DNA of 64,000 nt, taken from NCBI GenBank assembly GCA_963170055.1, contig CAUJGJ010000217.1, forward strand, positions 62,001 through 126,000, read 5' to 3'. This DNA comes from Halisarca cf. caerulea (taxonomy: Eukaryota; Porifera; Demospongiae; Chondrillida; Halisarcidae). Under the pieces are notes generated by a model, which did not search any database, was not told the origin of the DNA, and was given only the letters and a program-made list of their open reading frames with translations. The stretch's first letter is position 1, and each line of letters opens with the position of its first letter. The position numbers and the translations under genes are program-made. Shown piece by piece: positions 54,561 to 64,000 of the stretch.

Positions 54561-57500
54561 CTTCAGAAATTTCATGTGTGTCCAAAGGGAATGTGCGATG
54601 TGCTAGTGCCAAATATTGGTATTAGCACCAGCATATCCAACACTACACAAATACGCCCACAGCAATTAAGAAACTTCATGTGTGTCCACTTTTAATGTGC
54701 GTTGTTCTAGTGCCAAATATTGGTATTAGCACCAGCATATCCAACACTACACAAATACGCCCACAGCACTTAAGAAACTTCATGTGTGTCCAATGGGAAT
54801 GTGCGTGGTGCTAGTGCCAAATATTGGTATTATCACCAGCATATCCAACACTACACAAATACGCCCACAGCATATAAGAAACTTCATGTGTGTCCACTGG
54901 GAATGTGCGGGGTGCTAGTGCCAAATATTGGTATTAGCACCAGCATATCCAACACTACACAAATACGCCCACAGCATATAAGAAACTTCATGTGTGTCCA
55001 CTGGGAATGTGCGTGGTGCTAGTGCCAAATATTGGTATTAGCACCAGCATATCCAACACTACACAAATACGCCCACAGCACTTCAGAAACTTCATGTGTG
55101 TCCACTGGGAATGTGCGTGGTGCTAGTGCCAAATATTGGTATTAGCACCAGCATATCCAACACTACACAAATACGCCCACAGCATATAAGAAACTTCATG
55201 TGTGTCCACTGGGAATGTATGTGGTGCTAGTGCCAAATATTGGTATTAGCACCAGCATATCCAACACTACACAAATACGCCCACAGCACTTCAGAAACTT
55301 CATGTGTGTCCACTGGGAATGTGCGTGGTGCTAGTGCCAAATATTGGTATTAGCACCAGCATATCCAACACTACACAAATACGCCTATAGCAGTTAAGAA
55401 ACTTCATGTGTGTCCACTGGGAATGTGCGTGGTGCTAATGCCAAATATTGGTATTAGCACCAGCATATCCAACACTACAAAAATACGCCCAAAGCAATTA
55501 AGAAACTTCATGTGTGTCCACTGGGAACGTATGTGGTGATAGTGCCAAATATTGGTATTAGCACCAGCATATCCAACACTACACAAATACGCCCACAGCA
55601 TATAAGAAACTTCATGTGTGTCCACTGGGAATGTGCGTGGTGCTAGTGCCAAATATTGGTATTAGCACCAGCATATCCAACACTACAAAAATACGCCCAC
55701 AGCATATAAGAAACTTAATGTGTGTCCACTGGGAATGTGCGTGGTGCTAGTGCCAAATATTGGTATTAGCACCAGCATATCCAACACTACACAAATGCGC
55801 CCACAGCACTTCAGAAATTTCATGTGTGTCCAAAGGGAATGTGCGTGGTGCTAGTGCCAAATATTGGTATTAGCACCAGCATATCCAACACTACACAAAT
55901 ACGCCCACAGCAATTAAGAAACTTCATGTGTGTCCACTTTTAATGTGCGTTGTTCTAGTGCCAAATATTGGTATTAGCACCAGCATATCCAACACTACAC
56001 AAATACGCCCACAGCACTTAAGAAACTTCATGTGTGTCCAATGGGAATGTGCGTGGTGCTAGTGCCAAATATTGGTATTAGCACCAGCATATCCAACACT
56101 ACACAAATACGCCCACAGCATATAAGAAACTTCATGTGTGTCCACTGGGAATGTGCGGGGTGCTAGTGCCAAATATTGGTATTAGCACCAGCATATCCAA
56201 CACTACACAAATACGCCCACAGCATATAAGAAACTTCATGTGTGTCCACTGGGAATGTGCGTGGTGCTAGTGCCAAATATTGGTATTAGCACCAGCATAT
56301 CCAACACTACACAAATACGCCCACAGCACTTCAGAAACTTCATGTGTGTCCACTGGGAATGTGCGTGGTGCTAGTGCCAAATATTGGTATTAGCACCAGC
56401 ATATCCAACACTACACAAATGCGCCCACAGCACTTCAGAAACTTCATGTGTGTCCACTGGGAATGTATGTGGTGCTAGTGCCAAATATTGGTATTAGCAC
56501 CAGCATATCCAACACTACACAAATACGCCCACAGCACTTCAGAAACTTCATGTGTGTCCACTGGGAATGTGCGTGGTGCTAGTGCCAAATATTGGTATTA
56601 GCACCAGCATATCCAACACTACACAAATACGCCTATAGCAGTTAAGAAACTTCATGTGTGTCCACTGGGAATGTGCGTGGTGCTAATGCCAAATATTGGT
56701 ATTAGCACCAGCATATCCAACACTACAAAAATACGCCCAAAGCAATTAAGAAACTTCATGTGTGTCCACTGGGAACGTATGTGGTGATAGTGCCAAATAT
56801 TGGTATTAGCACCAGCATATCCAACACTACACAAATACGCCCACAGCATATAAGAAACTTCATGTGTGTCCACTGGGAATGTGCGTGGTGCTAGTGCCAA
56901 ATATTGGTATTAGCACCAGCATATCCAACACTACAAAAATACGCCCACAACATATAAGAAACTTAATGTGTGTCCACTGGGAATGTGCGTGGTGCTAGTG
57001 CCAAATATTGGTATTAGCACCAGCATATCCAACACTACACAAATGCGCCCACAGCACTTCAGAAATTTCATGTGTGTCCAAAGGGAATGTGCGTGGTGCT
57101 AGTGCCAAATATTGGTATTAGCACCAGCATATCCAACACTACACAAATACGCCCACAGCAATTAAGAAACTTCATGTGTGTCCACTTTTAATGTGCGTTG
57201 TTCTAGTGCCAAATATTGGTATTAGCACCAGCATATCCAACACTACACAAATACGCCCACAGCACTTAAGAAACTTCATGTGTGTCCAATGGGAATGTGC
57301 GTGGTGCTAGTGCCAAATATTGGTATTAGCACCAGCATATCCAACACTACACAAATACGCCCACAGCATATAAGAAACTTCATGTGTGTCCACTGGGAAT
57401 GTGCGGGGTGCTAGTGCCAAATATTGGTATTAGCACCAGCATATCCAACACTACACAAATACGCCCACAGCATATAAGAAACTTCATGTGTGTCCACTGG

Positions 57501-58270
57501 GAATGTGCGTGGTGCTAGTGCCAAATATTGGTATTAGCACCAGCATATCCAACACTACACAAATGCGCCCACAGCACTTCAGAAACTTCATGTGTGTCCA
57601 CTGGGAATGTATGTGGTGCTAGTGCCAAATATTGGTATTAGCACCAGCATATCCAACACTACACAAATACGCCCACAGCACTTCAGAAACTTCATGTGTG
57701 TCCACTGGGAATGTGCGTGGTGCTAGTGCCAAATATTGGTATTAGCACCAGCATATCCAACACTACACAAATACGCCCACAGCACTTCAGAAACTTCATG
57801 TGTGTCCACTGGGAATGTGCGTGGTGCTAGTGCCAAATATTGGTATTAGCACCAGCATATCCAACACTACACAAATACGCCCATAGCAGTTAAGAAACTT
57901 CATGTGTGTCCACTGGGAATGTGCGTGGTGCTAGTGCCAAATATTGGTATTAGCAAAAGCATATCCAACACTACACAAATACGCCCACAGCAATTAAGAA
58001 ACTTCATGTGTGTCCACTGGGAACGTATGTGGTGATAGTGCCAAATATTGGTATTAGCACCAGCATATCCAACACTACACAAATACGCCCACAGCATATA
58101 AGAAACTTCATGTGTGTCCACTGGGAATGTGCGTGGTGCTAGTGCCAAATATTGGTATTAGCACCAGCATATCCAACACTACACAAATACGCCCACAGCA
58201 TATAAGAAACTTCATGTGTGTCCACTGGGAATGTGCGTGGTGCTAGTGCCAAATATTGGTATTAGCACCA
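54450..58270 (-). repeat. 1,248-bp (12-unit) higher-order repeat, three copies
   Basis: The CACTTTTAATG unit recurs at 54,690, 55,938 and 57,186, and the GAACGTATGTGGTGATAG unit at about 55,525, 56,773 and 58,021. Copies 1 and 2 are closest, sharing CGCCTATAGC and GGTGCTAATGCC. The third copy has CGCCCATAGC and a private AGCAAAAGC. These are the last CACTTTTAATG units in the window. Confidence 0.82.
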
Positions 58271-59407
58271 GCATATCCTACACTACACAAATATGCCCAC
58301 AGCACTTCAGAAACTTCATGTGTGTCCACTGGGAATGTGCGTGGTGCTAGTGCCAAATATTGGTATTAGCACCAGCATATCCAACACTACACAAATACGC
58401 CCACAGCACTTCAGAAACTTCATGTGTGTCCACTGGGAATGTGCGTGGTGCTAGTGCCAAATATTGGTATTAGCACCAGCATATTCAACACTACAAAAAA
58501 TACGCCCACAGCACTTCAGAAACTTCAAGTGTGTCCACTGGGAATGTGCGTGGTGCTAGTGCCAAATATTGGTATTAGCACCAGCATATCCAACACTACT
58601 CAAATACGCCCACAGCACTTCAGAAACTTCATGTGTGTCCACTGGGAATGTGCGTGGTGCTAGTGCCAAATATTGGTATTAGCACCAGCATATCCAACAC
58701 TACACAAATACGCCCACAGCACTTCAGAAACTTCATGTGTGTCCACTGGGAATGTGCGTGGTGCTAGTGCCAAATATTGGTATTAGCACCAGCATATCCA
58801 ACACTACACAAATACGCCCACAGCAGTTAAGAAACTTCATGTGTGTCCACTGGGAATATGCGTGGTGCTAGTGCCAAATATTGGTATTAGCACCAGCATA
58901 TCCAACACTACACAAATACGCCCACAGCAATTAAGAAACTTCATGTGTGTCCAATGGGAATGTGCGTGGTGCTAGTGCCAAATATTGGTATTAGCACCAG
59001 CATATCCAACACTACACAAATGCGCCCACAGCACTTCAGAAATTTCATGTGTGTCCAAAGGGGATGTGCGTGGTGCTAGTGCCAAATATTGGTATTAGCA
59101 CCAGCATATCCAACACTACACAAATGCGCCCACAGCACTTCAGAAATTTCATGTGTGTCCAAAGGGAATGTGCGTGGTGCTAGTGCCAAATATTGGTATT
59201 AGCACCAGCATATCCAACACTACACAAATACGCCCACAGCACTTAAGAAACTTCATGTGTGTCCACTGGGAATGTGCGTGGTGCTAGTGCCAAATATTGG
59301 TATTAGCACCAGCATATCCAACACTACACAAATACGCCCACAGCATATAAGAAACTTCATGTGTGTCCACTGGGAATGTGCGGGGTGCTAGTGCCAAATA
59401 TTGGTAT
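58270..59407 (-). repeat. Plain units between two higher-order repeats
   Basis: Mainly A-type units with a few CAGTTAAG, CAATTAAG and AAATTTC types, without an obvious longer period. One unit near 58,490 has an extra A (CTACAAAAAATACG), which restores the array phase lost at 41,650. GTTTCTGAAG-type units predominate from here on. Confidence 0.7.
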
Positions 59408-62400
59408 TAGCACCAGCATATCCAACACTACACAAATACGCCCACAGCACTTCAAAAACTTCATGTGTGTAAACTGGGAATGTGTGTGGTGCTAGTGCCA
59501 AATATTGGTATTAGCACCGGCATATCCAACACTATACAAATGCGCCCGCAGCACTTCAGAAACTTCATGTGTGTCCACTGGGAATGTGCGTGGTGCTAGT
59601 GCCAAATATTGGTATTAGCACCAGCATATCCAACACTACTCAAATACGCCCACAGCACTTCAGAAACTTCATGTGTGTCCACTGGGAATGTGCGTGGTGC
59701 TAGTGCCAAATATTGGTATTAGCACCAGCATATCCAACACTACACAAATGCGCCCACAGCACTTCAGAAACTTCATGTGTGTCCACTGGGAATGTGCGTG
59801 GTGCTAGTGCCAAATATTGGTATTAGCACCAGCATATCCAACACTACACAAATACGCCCACAGCACTTCAGAAACTTCATGTGTGTCCACTGGGAATGTG
59901 CGTGGTGCTAGTGCCAAATATTGGTATTAGCACCAGCATATCCAACACTACACAAATACGCCCACAGCATATAAGAAACTTCATGTGTGTCCACTGGGAA
60001 TGTGCGTGTTCTAGTGCAAAATATTGGTATTAGCACCAGCATATCCAACACTACACAAATACGCCCACAGCATATAAGAAACTTCATGTGTGTCCACTGG
60101 GAATGTGCGTGGTGCTAGTGCCAAATTTTGGTATTAGCACCAGCATATCCAACACTACACAAATACGCCCACAGCACTTCAGAAACTTCATGTGTGTCCA
60201 ATGGGAATGTATGTGGTGCTAGTGCCAAATATTGGTATTAGCACCAGCATATCCAACACTACACAAATACGCCCACAGCACTTCAGAAACTTCATGTGTG
60301 TCCACTGGGAATGTGCGTGGTGCTAGTGCCAAATATTGGTATTAGCACCAGCATATCCAACACTACACAAATACGCCCACAGCACTTCAGAAACTTCATG
60401 TGTGTCCACTGGGAATGTGCGTGGTGCTAGTGCCAAATATTGGTATTAGCACCAGCATATCCAACACTACACAAATACGCCCACAGCATATAAGAAACTT
60501 CATGTGTGTCCACTGGGAATGTGCGTGGTGCTAGTGCCAAATATTGGTATTAGCACCAGCATATCCAACACTACACAAATGCGCCCACAGCACTTCAGAA
60601 ACTTCATGTGTGTCCACTGGGAATGTGCGTGGTGCTAGTGCCAAATATTGGTATTAGCACCAGCATATCCAACACTACACAAATACGCCCACAGCATATA
60701 AGAAACTTCATGTGTGTCCACTGGGAACGTATGTGGTGTTAGTGCCAAATTTTGGTATTAGCACCAGCATATCCAACACTACACAAATACGCCCATAGCA
60801 GTTAAGAAACTTCATGTGTGTCCACTGGGAATGTGCGTGGTGCTAGTGCCAAATATTGGTATTAGCACCAGCATATCCAACACTACACAAATACGCCCAC
60901 AGCATATAAGAAACTTCATGTGTGTCCACTGGGAATGTGCGTGGTGCTAGTGCCAAATATTGGTATTAGCACCAGCATATCCAACACTACACAAATACGC
61001 CCACAGCATATAAGAAACTTCATGTGTGTCCACTGGGAATGTGCGTGGTGCTAGTGCCAAATATTGGTATTAGCACCAGCATATCCAACACTACACAAAT
61101 ACGCCCACAGCACTTCAGAAACTTCATGTGTGTCCACTGGGAATGTTTGTGGTGCTAGTGCCAAATATTGGTATTAGCACCAGCATATCCAACACTACAC
61201 AAATACGCCCACAGCTTATAAGAAACTTCATGTGTGTCCACTGGGAATGTGCGTGGTGCTAGTGCCAAATATTGGTATTAGCACCAGCATATCCAACACT
61301 ACACAAATACGCCCACAGCATATAAGAAACTTCATGTGTGTCCACTGGGAATGTGCGTGGTGCTAGTGCCAAATATTGGTATTAGCACCAGCATATCCAA
61401 CACTACACAAATACGCCCACAGCACTTCAGAAACTTCATGTGTGTCCACTGGGAATGTGCGTGGTGCTAGTGCCAAATATTGGTATTAGCACCATTATAC
61501 CCAACACTACTCAAATACGCCCACAGCACTTCAGAAACTTCATGTGTGTCCACTGGGAATGTGCGTGGTGCTAGTGCCAAATATTGGTATTAGCACCAGC
61601 ATATCCAACACTACACAAATACGCCCACAGCACTTCAGAAACTTCATTTGTGTCCACTGGGAATGTGCGTGGTGCTAGTGCCAAATATTGGTATTAGCAC
61701 CAGCATATCCAACACTACACAAATACGCCCACAGCAGTTAAGAACCTTCATGTGTGTCCAATGGGAATGTGCGTGGTGCTAGTGCCAAATATTGGTATTA
61801 GCACCAGCATATCCAACACTACACAAATACGCCCACAGCATATAAGAAACTTCATGTTTGTCCAATGGGAATGTGCGTTGTGCTAGTGCCAAATATTTGT
61901 ATTAGAACCAGCATATCCAACACTACACAAATACGCCCACAGCATATAAGAAACTTCATGTGTGTCCACTGGGAATGTGCGTGGTGCTAGTCCCAAATAT
62001 TGGTATTAGCACAAGCATATCCAACACTACACAAATACGCCCATAGCAGTTAAGAAACTTCATGTGTGTCCACTGGGAATGTGCGCGGTGCTAGTGCCAT
62101 AGATTGGTATTAGCACCAGCATATCCAACACTACACTAATACGCCCACAGCACTCCACAATCTTAATGTGTGTCAACTGGGAATGTGCGTGGTGTTAGTT
62201 CCAAATATTTGTATTAGCACCAGTGTATCCAACAATACACAAATACGCCCAAAGCACTTTAGAAACTTCATGTGTGTCCACTGGGAATGTGCGTGGTGCT
62301 AGTGCCAAATATTGGTATTAGCACCAGCATATCCAACACTACACAAATACGCCCACAGCACTTCAGAAACTTCATGTGTGTCCACTGGGAATGTGCGTGG

Positions 62401-64000
62401 TGCTAGTGCGAAATATTGGTGTTAGCACCAGCATATCCAACACTACACAAATACGCCCACAGCACTTCAAAAACTTCATGTGTGTAAACTGGGAATGTGT
62501 GTGGTGCTAGTGCCAAATATTGGTATTAGCACCGGCATATCCAACACTATACAAATGCGCCCGCAGCACTTCAGAAACTTCATGTGTGTCCACTGGGAAT
62601 GTGCGTGGTGCTAGTGCCAAATATTGGTATTAGCACCAGCATATCCAACACTACTCAAATACGCCCACAGCACTTCAGAAACTTCATGTGTGTCCACTGG
62701 GAATGTGCGTGGTGCTAGTGCCAAATATTGGTATTAGCACCAGCATATCCAACACTACACAAATGCGCCCACAGCACTTCAGAAACTTCATGTGTGTCCA
62801 CTGGGAATGTGCGTGGTGCTAGTGCCAAATATTGGTATTAGCACCAGCATATCCAACACTACACAAATACGCCCACAGCACTTCAGAAACTTCATGTGTG
62901 TCCACTGGGAATGTGCGTGGTGCTAGTGCCAAATATTGGTATTAGCACCAGCATATCCAACACTACACAAATACGCCCACAGCATATAAGAAACTTCATG
63001 TGTGTCCACTGGGAATGTGCGTGTTCTAGTGCAAAATATTGGTATTAGCACCAGCATATCCAACACTACACAAATACGCCCACAGCATATAAGAAACTTC
63101 ATGTGTGTCCACTGGGAATGTGCGTGGTGCTAGTGCCAAATTTTGGTATTAGCACCAGCATATCCAACACTACACAAATACGCCCACAGCACTTCAGAAA
63201 CTTCATGTGTGTCCAATGGGAATGTATGTGGTGCTAGTGCCAAATATTGGTATTAGCACCAGCATATCCAACACTACACAAATACGCCCACAGCACTTCA
63301 GAAACTTCATGTGTGTCCACTGGGAATGTGCGTGGTGCTAGTGCCAAATATTGGTATTAGCACCAGCATATCCAACACTACACAAATACGCCCACAGCAC
63401 TTCAGAAACTTCATGTGTGTCCACTGGGAATGTGCGTGGTGCTAGTGCCAAATATTGGTATTAGCACCAGCATATCCAACACTACACAAATACGCCCACA
63501 GCATATAAGAAACTTCATGTGTGTCCACTGGGAATGTGCGTGGTGCTAGTGCCAAATATTGGTATTAGCACCAGCATATCCAACACTACACAAATGCGCC
63601 CACAGCACTTCAGAAACTTCATGTGTGTCCACTGGGAATGTGCGTGGTGCTAGTGCCAAATATTGGTATTAGCACCAGCATATCCAACACTACACAAATA
63701 CGCCCACAGCATATAAGAAACTTCATGTGTGTCCACTGGGAACGTATGTGGTGTTAGTGCCAAATTTTGGTATTAGCACCAGCATATCCAACACTACACA
63801 AATACGCCCATAGCAGTTAAGAAACTTCATGTGTGTCCACTGGGAATGTGCGTGGTGCTAGTGCCAAATATTGGTATTAGCACCAGCATATCCAACACTA
63901 CACAAATACGCCCACAGCATATAAGAAACTTCATGTGTGTCCACTGGGAATGTGCGTGGTGCTAGTGCCAAATATTGGTATTAGCACCAGCATATCCAAC
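59408..64000 (-). repeat. 3,015-bp duplication (29 units minus 1 bp), second copy cut by window end
   Basis: 59,408-60,985 matches 62,423-64,000 at a 3,015-bp offset. Paired markers include TTCAAAAACTTC with GTGTAAACTGGG (59,451/62,466), CTATACAAATGCGCCCGC, GCGTGTTCTAGTGCAAAA (60,004/63,019), CCAAATTTTGG and GAACGTATGTGGTGTTAG (about 60,726/63,741). The offset is one base short of 29 units because GCGTGTTCTAG lacks one base relative to GCGTGGTGCTAG. Both copies carry it, so the deletion preceded the duplication. Confidence 0.83.
61850..62275 (-). repeat. Island of divergent units
   Basis: Consecutive units carry an unusual load of substitutions: CATGTTTGTCC, ATATTTGTATTAG, AGTCCCAAAT, CACAAGCATATCC, GTGCGCGGTG, GCCATAGATTGG, CACTACACTAATACG, CACTCCACAATCTTAATG, GTCAACTGGG, AGTTCCAAAT and CAGTGTATCC. 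The worst stretch is 62,085-62,265. Unit length is still 104 bp. The island lies between the first and second copies of the 3,015-bp duplicated segment. Confidence 0.75.

Larger units (their letters stand above)
15900..64000 (-). repeat. 104-bp satellite array, inverted block
   Basis: The same 104-bp unit on the opposite strand, about 462 copies, reading CCAAATATTGG, TATTAGCACCAGCATATCC, ACACAAATACGCCCACAG and CATGTGTGTCC on the + strand. The landmark AGCATATCCA keeps exact 104-bp register from 16,151 to 41,111 (240 units). After that, single-base shifts occur only near 41,650, 58,490, 60,006 and 63,020. The block has three compositional zones: 15,900 to about 23,640 resembles the forward block, about 23,640-58,270 is dominated by E, AATTAAG and AAATTTC types, and the rest is mainly plain A and E units. 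There is no gene or unique sequence in it. The array continues past the window end. Confidence 0.98.

Noticed and set aside
1..64000. CRISPR array
   Set aside because: Repeats are 104 bp with no unique spacers. The variable segment is a small set of recurring alleles, and no cas-like gene is present.
1..64000. CENP-B box
   Set aside because: I looked for the TTCG-N4-A-N2-CGGG pattern on both strands of the unit and saw none.
1..64000. Assignment to a named satellite family or species
   Set aside because: I do not recognise the 104-bp unit and cannot search. A comparison of the consensus with repeat databases would decide.

Overview
The whole 64 kb window is one tandem satellite array. I find no protein-coding gene, RNA gene, transposon, CRISPR array or unique sequence. 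The repeat unit is 104 bp and about 46% GC by hand count. There are about 615 units: roughly 153 in one orientation, then 462 in the other. Both ends of the window lie inside the array, so its true length is unknown. Nothing identifies the species. Long, gene-free, homogenised satellite DNA with higher-order duplications is typical of eukaryotic centromeric, pericentromeric or subtelomeric heterochromatin. I do not recognise this 104-bp family.

Layout. (1) 1-15,899: units on the + strand, mixing several unit types. The types differ mainly in a short variable segment after ACACATGA: AGTTTCTGAAG (A), CCTTTCTGAAG (B), AGTTTCTTAACTACTG (C), AGTTTCTTAACTGCTG (D) and TTCTTATATGCTG (E). Tandem duplications lie inside this block with periods of 520, 2,184 and 1,560 bp. 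(2) 15,899/15,902: one abrupt inversion of the array, joined through TGGT. (3) 15,900 to about 23,640: inverted units of the same mixture, with duplications of 1,768 and 1,664 bp. (4) About 23,640-58,270: inverted units of a different mixture. B and C types disappear, and E type, an AATTAAG type and an AAATTTCATG/CCAAAGG type take over. Twenty-five copies of a marker unit with CACTTTTAATG occur here, in blocks duplicated at 2,288, 3,536, 4,472, 2,392, 4,160 and 1,248 bp. (5) About 58,270-64,000: mostly plain A and E units, a small island of divergent units near 62.1-62.3 kb, and the second copy of a 3,015-bp duplication running off the end.

Each unit carries an imperfect dyad centred on CCAATATTTGG with outer arms TGGTGCTA/TAGCACCA. 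In six units both arms carry matching changes, GGTTCTA with TAGAACC, which keeps the pairing. Unit length is almost invariant: net phase checks across the window show only five single-base shifts, one of which is a duplicated copy of another.

The short open frames in the window (60-108 codons) are by-products. 104 is not a multiple of 3, so a frame passes through all three phases of the repeat until it meets a stop, and the same peptides recur on both strands. I annotate none as a gene.
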